Shown in pieces: positions 14,603 through 23,800 of a stretch of 50,315 nt of DNA. The translations under genes were made by a program, and so were the position numbers. Every line of letters begins with the position of its first letter. The first letter of the stretch is position 1. The stretch comes from an uncultured Oscillospiraceae bacterium (GTDB lineage Bacteria > Bacillota > Clostridia > Oscillospirales > Oscillospiraceae), in NCBI GenBank assembly GCA_944385535.1, contig CALWXR010000015.1, positions 1-50,315 on the forward strand, given 5' to 3'. The notes under the pieces are model-generated. The model was not told where the DNA came from. It made no database searches and worked only from the letters and a program-made list of their open reading frames with translations.

Positions 14603-15583
14603 ATGCCGAAGTCCGACAACCAAAAGCTGAAAATTTTCTACATTCTGGACTATCTGCAAAAAAACTCTCACCAGAATCATCCGGTGAGAGCGGCGGAACT
14701 GCTTTCCATGCTGGAAAAGCAGCACAATATTGTCTGCGACCGCAAGACCGTCTATTCCGACATTGCGGCCTTGCAGGATTACGGGGTGGACATTGTATCG
14801 ATCCCCGGCAAAAACGGCGGCTACTATATTGCCTCCCGGAACTTTGAACTGCCTGAACTGAAGCTGCTGATCGACGCGGTTCAGTCCAGCCGTTTTCTCA
14901 CGGAGAAGAAGTCCCGGGAATTGATCGAAAAGCTGTGCAGCCAGTGCAGCGTCCACGACGCGAAACTGATGCGCCGGGATGTGCTGGTGTCCGGCCGGGT
15001 CAAAAGCATGAATGAGACCATCTACTATAACGTAGACGCCATTCAGGAGGCCATTGCCCAAAACAAGCAGATCGCCTTCCGCTACTTCGACTGGAGCATT
15101 GACCGCCGCCGGAAATACCGGGATCGGGATTACCAGGCCAGCCCCTACGGTCTGTGCCAGGACAACGAAAACTGCTACCTTCTGGCCCACTCCCCCCGTC
15201 ACGGGGTCACCTCCTATCGGGTGGACCGGATGAGCGACATTACCCTTTTGGATCAGCCCCGAATTCCCTGTCCGGAGCTTACCGGCAAGGCTCTGGTGGA
15301 GCACGCCAACCGGCTGTTCCAGATGTATTCCGGAGAAAGCGCCGCCGTCAAGCTTCGCTTCCATCGCAGCTTGATCAACGTGGTCATCGACCGGTTCGGC
15401 CGGGAGATCATGCTCATTCCCGACGGCGAGGAACACCTTGTATTTACGGTAAATGTGGCGGTGTCCCCCATATTTTTAAGCTGGATCATCGGCTTTGGCA
15501 GCAAGGCCCGGATTCTCTATCCCCAAAGCGTGATCGATCAGTGTAAAGCTATGTGCCGGGAAGCTTTGGCCCAGTACGTCTAA
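14603..15583 (+). CDS. HTH-WYL transcriptional regulator
   Basis: A 326-residue cytoplasmic regulator. Residues 8-70 form a DeoR/HTH_11-like winged helix (VRAAELLSMLEKQHNIVCDRKTVYSDIAALQDYGVDI). Residues 135-235 form a WYL domain (QIAFRYFDW ... YRDRDYQASPYGLCQDNENCYLLAH ... YRVDRMSDI), and a WCX-like C-terminal extension follows. WYL domains sense nucleotides or other ligands, and such proteins often control DNA damage or defence genes. Divergent from nfo with about 110 bases between starts, so control of this repair gene is possible but not shown. Its stop overlaps the stop of the opposing lipoprotein gene by four bases. Confidence 0.85.
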   Translation: MPKSDNQKLKIFYILDYLQKNSHQNHPVRAAELLSMLEKQHNIVCDRKTVYSDIAALQDYGVDIVSIPGKNGGYYIASRNFELPELKLLIDAVQSSRFLTEKKSRELIEKLCSQCSVHDAKLMRRDVLVSGRVKSMNETIYYNVDAIQEAIAQNKQIAFRYFDWSIDRRRKYRDRDYQASPYGLCQDNENCYLLAHSPRHGVTSYRVDRMSDITLLDQPRIPCPELTGKALVEHANRLFQMYSGESAAVKLRFHRSLINVVIDRFGREIMLIPDGEEHLVFTVNVAVSPIFLSWIIGFGSKARILYPQSVIDQCKAMCREALAQYV

Positions 15584-16074
15584 ACCAGGGTGAAGGAGGA
15601 AAATACATCCTTCCACACAATCTGGGTGTTTTCCGTGTCCTCTGCCGGCCGAAGCGCCGACATGCAGTAATGATAGCTGCCATCGTCCAGGATCACGGCT
15701 CTGCCCAGCAGATCCCCCTCTTCTCCGGCGCAGGCCCAGACAAAGTCGTACCGCTTCACCCCGTCCTGAAGGGTTTCCAGAACGGTTAGTTCCTCTTTTT
15801 CATACCCGGACAGAGTCTGTACCGTTTCCTCCAGATCCCCGGAGGATAAGGTCTGAATGATGATCTCATAATCCTCGCAGAAGTAGACCTGCTCTGTATC
15901 GCTTTCCAGCACCGGCGCGACCGCGTTGTCCGGCAGCCGCACCCCAACCTCCCGGGGCTGGGCCATCACCGGCTCCGCCAGCTCATCGGCCAGCGTTTCC
16001 ATAGTCTGCTCTCCCCCGCAGCCGGTGAGAACCAGACATAAAGCCGCTAAAAACATCATTTTTTTCACAATCAT
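15580..16074 (-). CDS. Lipoprotein of unknown function
   Basis: A 164-residue protein with signal peptide and lipobox LTGC (Cys19). The mature part is acidic, starts with a low-complexity linker and shows no motif I recognise. Convergent with the WYL regulator and divergent from the DUF1294 gene, with only 23 bases between their starts. A ribosome binding site (GGAGGGATG) precedes the ATG. Confidence 0.75.
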   Translation of the reverse strand: MIVKKMMFLAALCLVLTGCGGEQTMETLADELAEPVMAQPREVGVRLPDNAVAPVLESDTEQVYFCEDYEIIIQTLSSGDLEETVQTLSGYEKEELTVLETLQDGVKRYDFVWACAGEEGDLLGRAVILDDGSYHYCMSALRPAEDTENTQIVWKDVFSSFTLV

Positions 16075-16097
16075 CCCTCCAGAAAGGCCATCTGCCT

Positions 16098-16367
16098 ATG
16101 ACTGAACTTTTCATCTGCTGCCTGCTTATAATCAATGCGGCAGGATTTCTGCTTATGCTTGCGGACAAGCACAAAGCCCGAAAAAAGAAATGGCGGATCC
16201 CGGAACGGACCCTGCTGCTCACTGCTGCCCTGGGCGGAAGCCTGGGCGTGCTTCTCGGCATGTATGCCCTGCGGCACAAAACTTTGCATCGCAAGTTCAC
16301 CATCGGAGTACCCCTGATCCTGGCAGCCCAGTGCCTGCTGGCGGTGTTCCTCATGGCAAAATTATAA
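16098..16367 (+). CDS. DUF1294 family small membrane protein
   Basis: 89 residues with three hydrophobic segments and the DUF1294 core LMLADKHKARKKKWRIPERTLLLTAALGGSLG, followed by HKTLHRKFTIGVPL. The biochemical role of this family is not known to me. The ATG is supported by family start position. Followed at once by a terminator. Confidence 0.8.
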   Translation: MTELFICCLLIINAAGFLLMLADKHKARKKKWRIPERTLLLTAALGGSLGVLLGMYALRHKTLHRKFTIGVPLILAAQCLLAVFLMAKL

Positions 16368-16399
16368 CCCGAAAGTCCTTTTCCCGGACTTTCGGGTTT
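16366..16399. terminator. Bidirectional terminator
   Basis: AACCCGAAAGTCC pairs perfectly with GGACTTTCGGGTT (13 base pairs), between the convergent DUF1294 and CPBP genes; T-rich on the plus side. Confidence 0.8.
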
Positions 16400-16403
16400 G
16401 CGT

Positions 16404-17360
16404 TTATGCAAACAGCAAGGAGATCATGCTTCCCGCCATCATCAAGGTCAGGATCACCACCCCGGGGCTGGTAAAGAAGCATTTGACACACCGGCGGTCA
16501 ACCCACTCTCCATGGATATACTCGCCGATCTCCCGGCGTTTGGCAATGAGGATCCCCACCGCTCCCAGGAAAAAGCCGCCGAAAATCAAAACGCTCAGCC
16601 CATCGGCCACCGGAACAGGAAGCCGGGACATAACCCGGCTCAAAAGATCCGCCAACACCAGATTGTTAAACAGATGCAGCGCCATTGCCCAAAGGACGGA
16701 GTATTCCACGGTGATATATCCCAGCACCAGGCCGATAAGGAAAGCATAGGGCGTCTGCAGCAGATTGCCGTGGAAGATCCCAAACAAAAAGGCAGAGCCC
16801 AAAATGGCAAACCGTTTTCCATAGGGCCGCAGCTCCCGCAGAATATACCCACGGAAAAAGATCTCCTCCAAAATAGGGGCAAGCAGCGCCGAATACAGAA
16901 ACATGCTGAAGGTATCCGAAGCGCCGGAGACCTCCTCCAGCATGGCCAAAGCGGACAGGCCGAACCGGTTCAAAATCCATTCCAAAATACCGATCCAAAT
17001 GGAATTTGCAAACTGGCAGCCGGAACACAGACACAGCAGCATGACAAAACGCCCCGCGGTCATGCTCTGTCCCTTCGCCATGATCTCCTGGCGGAAATGC
17101 TCCCCTCCCTTCATGGCCAGCATCACCAGCAGGGCCACCCCGGCGGCAGCCACATATCCCCAGGCATTGCCGGCAATGGCGTTCATATCCGGCAGGAAAA
17201 GGAAATTCCCTTCTCCAAAGGCCCGAAGATAGCCGATCAGAACCTCCTGCATCACACTGACCAGCACCATTATGGTCATAAGCACGTAATATGCCACCAG
17301 CCACCAGCCCAGAGGGCTGAACCTGCGGCGAAGATACCGGTTAATCTGCTTTTCTTCCAT
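16404..17360 (-). CDS. CPBP-family intramembrane metalloprotease
   Basis: A 318-residue membrane protein with about eight hydrophobic segments. The three CPBP/Abi motifs are visible: EEIFFR (EExxxR) near residue 165, FGIFHG (FxxxH) near 193 and HLFNN (HxxxN) near 229. Relatives include Rce1-type CAAX proteases and bacteriocin self-immunity proteins. The start is marked by AGGAG seven bases upstream and overlaps the preceding flavoprotein gene by 20 bases, so it is the last gene of that operon. Substrate unknown. Confidence 0.9.
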   Translation of the reverse strand: MEEKQINRYLRRRFSPLGWWLVAYYVLMTIMVLVSVMQEVLIGYLRAFGEGNFLFLPDMNAIAGNAWGYVAAAGVALLVMLAMKGGEHFRQEIMAKGQSMTAGRFVMLLCLCSGCQFANSIWIGILEWILNRFGLSALAMLEEVSGASDTFSMFLYSALLAPILEEIFFRGYILRELRPYGKRFAILGSAFLFGIFHGNLLQTPYAFLIGLVLGYITVEYSVLWAMALHLFNNLVLADLLSRVMSRLPVPVADGLSVLIFGGFFLGAVGILIAKRREIGEYIHGEWVDRRCVKCFFTSPGVVILTLMMAGSMISLLFA

Positions 17361-18930
17361 AGTCTACTCCTAATATCCGCTCCGCCGTCATGATCCCATC
17401 AATGGCGGCGGACATAATTCCCCCCGCGTAGCCCGCGCCCTCTCCGGCGGGATAAAGCCCCCTGATAGAGGACTGCCTGGTTTCGTCCCGAAGGATCCGC
17501 ACGGGAGAAGAGCTTCTGGTCTCCGGGGCAGTCATCACCGCCTCCGGATCCGAAAAGCCCTTCAGCTTTTTATCCAGTTTTGGCAGGGCCTGGGCAATGG
17601 CGCGGGTAATGACCTCCGGCAGGCATTGCCGCAGATCCCCCCAGACCACCCCGGGCCGGTAGGTGGGATTTACCGCCCCCGCCCCGGCGCTGGGTATTCC
17701 CGCCAGGAAATCCCCCACCTTTTGCGCCGGGGCCCGGTAGCTGCCACTGAGCCGGTAGGCCGCTTCCTCAATCTGACGCTGCCAGCGCATGCCCCCCAAG
17801 GCTCCCTCATAGGGAAAGTCCTGGGGATTCAGGCTGACCAGCAGGGCGGCGTTGGCATTTTCTCCCTCCCGGGCGGCATTGCTCATGCCGTTGGTGACCA
17901 CGCCCCCCTCTTCACTGGCCGCCGCCACCACATACCCGCCGGGGCACATGCAGAAGGTGTACACCGTCCGATCCTCCAAATGTTCCGCCAGCTTATAGTC
18001 CGCCGGAGGCAGGGCCGGATTCTCCCCGCCGTACTGGGCAAGGTCGATGGCAGACTGCTTATGCTCGATCCGCACCCCCATGGCAAAGGGCTTGGGCTCC
18101 ATAGGCACATGGGCCTGCTCCAGCATCTGAAAGGTGTCTCTGGCGCTGTGGCCGATGGCCAGCACCGCCTTATCACAGGGAATCACCTCCCCATCGCCAA
18201 CCACCAAGCCGGTAAGGGAGGCGCCCTCCATCCGGATCCCGGTGACCTGGGTATTGAAACGCACCTCGCCCCCCAGCTGGATGATCCGGTGGCGGATGTT
18301 CTGCACCACTTCCACCAAAACATCGGTGCCCACATGGGGCTTGGCGTCATAGAGGATGTCCTCATGTGCCCCGGCCTTTACGAACTGTTCCAGAACCCAC
18401 CTGATCCGGGGGTTGTTCACTCCGGTGTTCAGCTTTCCATCAGAAAAGGTGCCTGCCCCTCCCTCGCCGAACTGCACATTGCTGCGGATATCCAGCGCTC
18501 CGGTTTGAAAAAAGGCGTCCACCTTTTCTTTCCGGCTTTGGGCGTCCTCTCCCCGCTCCAGCACCAGGGGCTTCCATCCCGCCTGGGCCAAAATCAAAGC
18601 GGCAAACATCCCCGCCGGCCCAAAGCCCACCACAACCGGCCGCTGCCGGGGCGGTTCCATCGGCTTCGGAGGCTTATAGAAGGAAGCAGGAGCCAAAGCG
18701 GCCTGCTTACAGCCGCTGGCCTTCAGTATTTTCTTCTCGCTGCCCTCTACCGCCACATCAACGGTGTAGATGATCCGCACATTGGGCTTCTTCCGGGCGT
18801 CAACGCTCCGGCGGACGATGGTCAATTTCCGGATTTTGGAATTGGAAACCTTCAGCATCCGGGCCGCCTCAAACTGAAGCTGATGGGGATTGTGCTCCGG
18901 CGGTAGGGATATATCACGAAGTCGAATCAT
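17341..18930 (-). CDS. FAD-dependent oxidoreductase, COG2509 type
   Basis: A 529-residue cytoplasmic flavoprotein. A short RNA-binding-like N-terminal region (IRKLTIVRRSVDARKKPNVRIIYTV) precedes the FAD-binding VVVGFGPAGMFAALILA and the later GLYPAGEGAGYAGGIMSAAIDG. These match the uncharacterised FAD dehydrogenase family COG2509. Reaction is unknown. The start at 18930 is chosen because its ATG overlaps the upstream stop (ATGA) and is preceded by GGGGGAGG; a longer frame lacks such support. Middle gene of an operon with the HI0933-like flavoprotein and the CPBP protease. Confidence 0.9.
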   Translation of the reverse strand: MIRLRDISLPPEHNPHQLQFEAARMLKVSNSKIRKLTIVRRSVDARKKPNVRIIYTVDVAVEGSEKKILKASGCKQAALAPASFYKPPKPMEPPRQRPVVVGFGPAGMFAALILAQAGWKPLVLERGEDAQSRKEKVDAFFQTGALDIRSNVQFGEGGAGTFSDGKLNTGVNNPRIRWVLEQFVKAGAHEDILYDAKPHVGTDVLVEVVQNIRHRIIQLGGEVRFNTQVTGIRMEGASLTGLVVGDGEVIPCDKAVLAIGHSARDTFQMLEQAHVPMEPKPFAMGVRIEHKQSAIDLAQYGGENPALPPADYKLAEHLEDRTVYTFCMCPGGYVVAAASEEGGVVTNGMSNAAREGENANAALLVSLNPQDFPYEGALGGMRWQRQIEEAAYRLSGSYRAPAQKVGDFLAGIPSAGAGAVNPTYRPGVVWGDLRQCLPEVITRAIAQALPKLDKKLKGFSDPEAVMTAPETRSSSPVRILRDETRQSSIRGLYPAGEGAGYAGGIMSAAIDGIMTAERILGVDYGRKAD

Positions 18931-20138
18931 AGCAGTCCTCCCCCATGGCCTCCCGCTAGACGGCCGGAGCTCCATGCCCATTGTAAATTATAGCCGCCGC
19001 AGTCTCCGTCCACATCCAGCACTTCCCCGCAGGCGTACAGCCCAGGAACCAGCCGGCTTTCCATGGTTTGCGGATGGAATTCCCCGGCGTCAATTCCACC
19101 GGCGGTGACCTGGGCGGCATCCATGCCCATAGGCTCTGTCAAAATGATCTCAAAATCCTTCACCGCCCGGCATACCGCCGCCAGATCTTCCCGGGAAAGG
19201 GCCCGGATCCACCGCTGGCCGCCGATCCCCGCCGCCTGGGTCAGCACCCGGCCAAGGCGGTTGTGGACAATGCCCGTAAGCAGTTCCGAAGCGGGCAGAT
19301 TGGTTTCCTGTTTTCTCAGCAAAGCGGCTTCCAGCTGATCCAACGACTTATCCGGCAGGAAGTCCAGGCGGCAGGTCCACCTTCCCCCGCCCTGACACGC
19401 GTCCCGGGATATTTCAAAAATCACCGGGCCGGACAGGCCGTATTCCGTAAACTGCAGCTCTCCCCGGCTTTCTGAAAACAGCGCTTCGTCGTGATAGATG
19501 GCGGCACGGCAGCAGGCGCGGACGCCCTTCAGCGCCGCCAAGCCGCTCCAGTCCGCCTTCAGCTGCACCAGGGCAGGACGCAGCTTGGTGCAGTGGTGCC
19601 CAAGGGATCGCAGCAGCTTATAGCCGGACATGGAGCCTCCCAGCTTGGTTCCCGCAAGGCCGCCGCAGGCCACGATCAGTTTATCGCAGGGAAGTCCTTC
19701 CTCCCGGCTCTCGATCAGAAAGCAGTCCCCGGTTTTCTTAATCTTCTCCACCTCAAAGCCCAGCTTCACCTGAATGTTGGGCTTATCCAGGGCAAACCGG
19801 AGCACATCCACCACAGAATTGGCCTGATCTGAGTAGGGATATACCCGCCCGGAAGGCTCCGCTACGGTAAACAGCCCTAATCTTTCAAACCAGGCCAGGG
19901 TCTCCTCGGGAGGATACTTTTCCAGTGCGTATTGGTAAAAGCCTTCCTCTCGGCTGTGATAGCCCTGCTTCACAGCGTGAAGGTTGCTTAAGTTACAGCG
20001 GCCGTTTCCGGTGGCCTGAAGCTTCCGGCCTACCCGGGCCTGACGCTCCAGCAAAATGACCTCTGCCTTTGGGTTTTCCGCCGCCGCCAGAGCCGCCGCC
20101 ATACCGGAAGCGCCGCCCCCAATGATTCCTATGACCAT
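18927..20138 (-). CDS. HI0933/BaiN-like flavoprotein
   Basis: 403 residues. The N-terminal dinucleotide fold is IGIIGGGASGMAAALAAAENP; other family marks are LLERQARVGRKLQATGNGRCNLSN, VACGGLAGTKLGGSMSGYKLLRSLGH and, near the end, LVPGLYACGEVLDVDGDCGGYNLQWAWSSGRLAG. The family includes BaiN, proposed to act on bile acid intermediates, and YhiN, but most members have no proven substrate, so no specific reaction is claimed. First gene of the operon; own promoter just upstream. Confidence 0.9.
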   Translation of the reverse strand: MVIGIIGGGASGMAAALAAAENPKAEVILLERQARVGRKLQATGNGRCNLSNLHAVKQGYHSREEGFYQYALEKYPPEETLAWFERLGLFTVAEPSGRVYPYSDQANSVVDVLRFALDKPNIQVKLGFEVEKIKKTGDCFLIESREEGLPCDKLIVACGGLAGTKLGGSMSGYKLLRSLGHHCTKLRPALVQLKADWSGLAALKGVRACCRAAIYHDEALFSESRGELQFTEYGLSGPVIFEISRDACQGGGRWTCRLDFLPDKSLDQLEAALLRKQETNLPASELLTGIVHNRLGRVLTQAAGIGGQRWIRALSREDLAAVCRAVKDFEIILTEPMGMDAAQVTAGGIDAGEFHPQTMESRLVPGLYACGEVLDVDGDCGGYNLQWAWSSGRLAGGHGGGLL

Positions 20139-20196
20139 AGTCTTTCCTTTCCTTCACCGCCCAAAAGGCGATGAGCCTACTTCTGCTTTTACCGGT

Positions 20197-20225
20197 ATTA
20201 TACTTCAGAATTCTCTCCCACACAA
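20197..20225 (-). promoter_or_regulatory. Promoter of the flavoprotein operon
   Basis: TTGTGT (20220-20225) and TATAAT (20197-20202) on the minus strand, spacer 17. Confidence 0.55.
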
Positions 20226-20235
20226 GAAAAACTTC

Positions 20236-20264
20236 TTTTCACAAGGGAAAAGATATGGTATAAT
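20236..20264 (+). promoter_or_regulatory. Promoter of ylmH
   Basis: TTTTCA (20236-20241) and TATAAT (20259-20264), spacer 17, divergent from the flavoprotein promoter. Confidence 0.5.
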
Positions 20265-20279
20265 GCCTGTGGTGATAAC

Positions 20280-21065
20280 ATGGAGCGAAGCAATATTGAA
20301 AAAATCGCCCAGTCCCCGGAGGATAAGCTTTTGCTTGCCAAGCTGTGGGACAAAGTGAACGCCGGGATCCGCCGGAACATTCCCGCCAGCACCGGCTTCC
20401 TGTCTCCCCGGGAACAGGCGCTGGCCCGGTATCTCTTCGGCGAAGCAGAGGGGCTTTCTACCTTCGGCGGCTATGAGGAAGCGGAGCGGCGGATGTATGT
20501 ATATCTTCCGGAATACCTGGAGGAAGAAGTCCTGTGGGAGGACGGCAGTCCCTGCGTGTGTCTGCGGGCGGAGTTTTACCAGGGGGACAGCCCCAGCCAC
20601 CGGGATTTTCTGGGGGCCCTTATGGGCAGCGGCATTGCCCGGGAGACCGTCGGGGACATTTGCGTGGATAAAGGAAGCTGCGATTTCTTCGTAACGGCGG
20701 AGATCGCCCCCTACATCCTGCAAAATTTCACCGGCGCGGGCCGAACCAAAGTCCGCCTGACCCGGATTCCCCTCCGGCAGGCCCATATCCCCCAGCCGGA
20801 GATCAAGGAAATCAAAGACACCCTGGCGTCCTTGCGGCTGGACAGCGTGGTGTCCTCCGGCTTTCGCATCGGCAGGAGCCTGGCCTGTGAATATATCGCC
20901 GCCGGAAAGGTGGCGGTGGACGGCCTTCCCTGGGAAAAGCCGGACAAACCGGTTCCGGAAGGGGCCAAAATCTCCCTTCGGGGCGCGGGAAAAATCAAGC
21001 TGGCCCAAGTGGGCGGCCGCACAAAAAAAGACAGAATATCGGTGGTCATCCACCGCTACGTATGA
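20280..21065 (+). CDS. ylmH: S4-domain RNA-binding protein YlmH
   Basis: A 261-residue cytoplasmic protein, normal length. The N-terminal part resembles COG2302 (GFLSPREQALARYL; YPEYLEEEVLW-like LPEYLEEEVLWED), the middle has HRDFLGALMGSGIARETVGDI, and residues 178-245 form an S4 domain (LRLDSVVSSGFRIGRSLACEYIAAGKVAVDGLPWEKPDK). YlmH binds ribosomes/RNA and has been linked to rescue of stalled 50S-nascent chain complexes. Usually it sits in the division cluster near sepF and divIVA; here it stands alone with a DUF896 gene. Confidence 0.9.
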   Translation: MERSNIEKIAQSPEDKLLLAKLWDKVNAGIRRNIPASTGFLSPREQALARYLFGEAEGLSTFGGYEEAERRMYVYLPEYLEEEVLWEDGSPCVCLRAEFYQGDSPSHRDFLGALMGSGIARETVGDICVDKGSCDFFVTAEIAPYILQNFTGAGRTKVRLTRIPLRQAHIPQPEIKEIKDTLASLRLDSVVSSGFRIGRSLACEYIAAGKVAVDGLPWEKPDKPVPEGAKISLRGAGKIKLAQVGGRTKKDRISVVIHRYV

Positions 21066-21075
21066 GGTGATTACG

Positions 21076-21282
21076 ATGCATATGGACGAAGTTATTCACA
21101 GGATCAACGCCCTGGCGAAAAAGGCCAAAGCAGAAGGGCTGACCCCAGAGGAAACCATCGAGCGGGACAAACTGCGGCAGATCTATATCGATTCCGTAAA
21201 AGCCAATCTGGTGGGCCAGCTGAATAACACCTACATTGTGGCCCCCGACGGAACCAAGCGGAAGCTGGAACGAAAGCAGTAA
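21076..21282 (+). CDS. DUF896 (YnzC-like) small protein
   Basis: 68 residues with the family pattern VIHRINALAKKAKAEGLTPEE, ERDKLRQIYIDSVKANL and a basic tail ending KRKLERKQ. B. subtilis YnzC is of this family; its function is unclear. Ten bases after ylmH, with GAGGTGA as ribosome binding site inside and after the ylmH stop, so the two are one operon. Confidence 0.85.
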   Translation: MHMDEVIHRINALAKKAKAEGLTPEETIERDKLRQIYIDSVKANLVGQLNNTYIVAPDGTKRKLERKQ

Positions 21283-21289
21283 CTCTTTT

Positions 21290-21325
21290 CCCGTGCCGCC
21301 GAACGCTGTGGCACGGGATCCTTTA
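21290..21325 (+). terminator. Terminator-like hairpin after DUF896
   Basis: CCCGTGCC pairs with GGCACGGG; the following ATCCTTTATC is only weakly T-rich. Confidence 0.5.
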
Positions 21326-21362
21326 TCTTCCCTTACCAATTACACTTTTTAGGAGGTAGAAC

Positions 21363-23255
21363 ATGCCATTTCTGCCCATCACCAAACAGGAAATGCTGGA
21401 TCGGGGCTGGGAGCGGTGCGATTTTGTCTATGTCATCGGCGACGCCTACGTGGATCACCCTTCCTTCGGCCACGCCATTATCAGCCGGATTTTGGAGCGC
21501 CACGGCTACAGCGTAGGCATCATCTCCCAGCCGGATTGGAAAAACCCCAAGTCCATTGACCTATTCGGCAGGCCCCGGCTGGGCTTTCTGGTGTCCGGAG
21601 GCAATATGGACTCCATGGTCAGCCACTATTCCGTTACCAAGCACCGGCGAAAGACCGACGCCTTCACCCCCGGGGGCGTTATAGGCAGGCGGCCGGACTA
21701 CGCCACCATCGTCTACTGCAATCTGATCCGCCAGACCTACCGGGACGTGCCCATCCTCATTGGCGGCATTGAGGCCAGCCTTCGGCGGCTGAGTCACTAC
21801 GATTACTGGTCCGAGAGCATGAAGCGTTCCATTTTGCTGGACAGCCAGGCGGATCTTCTCATGTACGGCATGGGAGAAAAAAGCATCGTGGAGATCGCTG
21901 AGGCTCTGAACAGCGGCATGGACGTAAAAGACGTCACCTATATCGACGGTACGGTGTACAAGACAGCGGCCCTTGACGAAAGCCTTCCCACGATCCTCCT
22001 GCCTTCCTTTGAGGAATTGAAGGCCAATAAGCGCCGCTACGCCGAGTCCTTTCAGATCCAGTACGGCAACTGCGACCCCTTCACCGCCAAGCGGCTGGCA
22101 GAGCCTTGCGGCCGGGAATTCGTTGTCCAGAACCCGCCCCAAAAGCCCCTGACCACGGCGGAAATGGACGAAGTGTATGACCTTCCCTATATGCGCGCAT
22201 ACCACCCCAGCTACGAAAAGGCCGGGGGCGTCCCTGCCATTGAAGAGGTAAAATTCAGCCTGGTATCCAACCGGGGCTGCTTCGGCGCCTGCTCCTTCTG
22301 CGCCCTGACCTTCCACCAGGGGCGGATCGTTCAGACAAGAAGCCACCAGTCCATCCTCCGGGAAGCAGAAGAAATGACTAAGGATAGAGATTTCAAGGGC
22401 TATATCCACGACGTGGGCGGCCCCACCGCCAACTTCCGCCACCCGGCCTGTGAAAAGCAGCTGACCAAAGGAGCCTGCGGCGGCCGCCAGTGCCTGTACC
22501 CCACCCCCTGCAAAAATATGAACGCCGACCACAGCGACTATGTTTCCCTGCTTCGGAAACTCCGGAAAATCCCCGGGGTGAAAAAGGTTTTTGTCCGCAG
22601 CGGCATCCGCTTTGACTATCTGCTGGCGGATAAAAAAGATACCTTCTTTAAGGAGCTTGTCCAGTACCACATTTCCGGCCAGTTAAAAGTTGCCCCGGAG
22701 CATGTGTCCGACTCCGTGCTGAAACGGATGGGAAAGCCCCGGAACGCGGTATACAACCGGTTTGTGGATAAATACTTCGCCCTGAACCGGCAGTACGGGA
22801 TGAATCAGTATCTGGTTCCCTATCTCATGTCCAGCCACCCCGGCTCCACCATGAAGGAGGCGGTGGAACTGGCGGAATACATCCGGGATATGGGCTATAA
22901 CCCGGAGCAGGTCCAGGACTTCTACCCCACCCCCTCCACATTGTCCACGGTAATGTATTACACCGGCCTGGATCCCAGAACCATGGAGCCGGTGTACGTA
23001 CCTACAGACCCCCACGAAAAGGCCATGCAGCGGGCCCTGATTCAGTACCGGAATCCCAAAAACTACTACCTGGTAAAAGAGGCCCTGCTGAAGGCCCACC
23101 GGGAGGATCTCATCGGCTCCGGCCCCAAGTGCCTGATCCGGGCGGTGCCTCCCAGAGAGCGCCCTTACACCGCCCCGCCGCCAAAGAGCGGGAAGCCCGC
23201 CGTCAAACGAGCTGCAAAAAAAGCCCCCGCCCCCAAAGGCAGGAAAAAGAGATAA
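21363..23255 (+). CDS. ygiQ: YgiQ-family radical SAM protein
   Basis: A 630-residue enzyme, close to the family length. The radical SAM cluster motif is C306-xxx-C310-xx-C313 in [18 protein letters not shown]. Preceding family landmarks are [20 protein letters not shown] and [19 protein letters not shown], and the C-terminus is the Lys/Pro/Ala-rich tail common in YgiQ proteins. It binds a 4Fe-4S cluster and cleaves S-adenosylmethionine; the substrate of the family is not established. A strong AGGAGG precedes the ATG. Confidence 0.95.
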   Translation: MPFLPITKQEMLDRGWERCDFVYVIGDAYVDHPSFGHAIISRILERHGYSVGIISQPDWKNPKSIDLFGRPRLGFLVSGGNMDSMVSHYSVTKHRRKTDAFTPGGVIGRRPDYATIVYCNLIRQTYRDVPILIGGIEASLRRLSHYDYWSESMKRSILLDSQADLLMYGMGEKSIVEIAEALNSGMDVKDVTYIDGTVYKTAALDESLPTILLPSFEELKANKRRYAESFQIQYGNCDPFTAKRLAEPCGREFVVQNPPQKPLTTAEMDEVYDLPYMRAYHPSYEKAGGVPAIEEVKFSLVSNRGCFGACSFCALTFHQGRIVQTRSHQSILREAEEMTKDRDFKGYIHDVGGPTANFRHPACEKQLTKGACGGRQCLYPTPCKNMNADHSDYVSLLRKLRKIPGVKKVFVRSGIRFDYLLADKKDTFFKELVQYHISGQLKVAPEHVSDSVLKRMGKPRNAVYNRFVDKYFALNRQYGMNQYLVPYLMSSHPGSTMKEAVELAEYIRDMGYNPEQVQDFYPTPSTLSTVMYYTGLDPRTMEPVYVPTDPHEKAMQRALIQYRNPKNYYLVKEALLKAHREDLIGSGPKCLIRAVPPRERPYTAPPPKSGKPAVKRAAKKAPAPKGRKKR

Positions 23256-23257
23256 TG

Positions 23258-23297
23258 AAACGCCCTGGTTTTTTTCGGAAAACCAGGGCGTCTTTTG
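23258..23297. terminator. Terminator shared by ygiQ and folA
   Basis: ACGCCCTGGTTTT and its complement flank a short loop, T-rich to the right and A-rich to the left, between convergent genes. Confidence 0.8.
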
Positions 23298-23304
23298 TAA
23301 AATC

Positions 23305-23790
23305 TTATTGTTCCTTCCGCTTGTAAAGGAGCATTTCATAGGCAATGCCGCTTTCTTCTCCGGAGAGCAGCCTTTTCTCTATCTCCCAGTCCTCCATCAC
23401 ATCCAGATTGGGAAAGAAGGTGTCCGACTCCGGCCTTACGTGGATCTTGGTCACATAGGCCCGGTCACAGTAAGGAAGCATTTGCCGGTATACGCTTCCA
23501 CCGCCGATGACAAAGACACGTCCCTGCTCCTTTGCCAGCTTCGCCGCCTCCTCCGGGCCGCGGCACACCGTAAAGCCGGGGAATTCCCCGTCGCTTCTGG
23601 TGAGCACCGCATTCACCCGGCCGGGCAATGGCTTTTTCCCGGGAAAATCCTCCATAGTTCGCCGCCCGGCGATGACCAGGCATCCCCGGGTAGTCTCCCG
23701 GAAGAACCTCCGGTCAGCGGACAGCGTAATGGGCTGGGTGCCGTCCCGGCCGATGCCCCAGTCGTCATATACCGCTACGATCAGTTCCAT
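23305..23790 (-). CDS. folA: Dihydrofolate reductase
   Basis: A 161-residue enzyme that reduces dihydrofolate with NADPH. Visible are MELIVAVYDDWGIGRDG, the cofactor loop GRRTMEDFPGKKPLPGRVNAVLTR and the GGGSVYRQMLPYCDRAYVTKI segment. The start at 23790 follows AAGGAG and lies 10 bases after the thyA stop; the longer open frame reaching into thyA has no support. Together with ThyA it closes the thymidylate cycle, restoring tetrahydrofolate. Confidence 0.95.
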   Translation of the reverse strand: MELIVAVYDDWGIGRDGTQPITLSADRRFFRETTRGCLVIAGRRTMEDFPGKKPLPGRVNAVLTRSDGEFPGFTVCRGPEEAAKLAKEQGRVFVIGGGSVYRQMLPYCDRAYVTKIHVRPESDTFFPNLDVMEDWEIEKRLLSGEESGIAYEMLLYKRKEQ

Positions 23791-23800
23791 GCTTTTCTCC

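Noticed and set aside
17341-20138. Bile acid pathway (baiN-like gene)
   Set aside because: The HI0933 family is broad, and no other bai genes are in the window.
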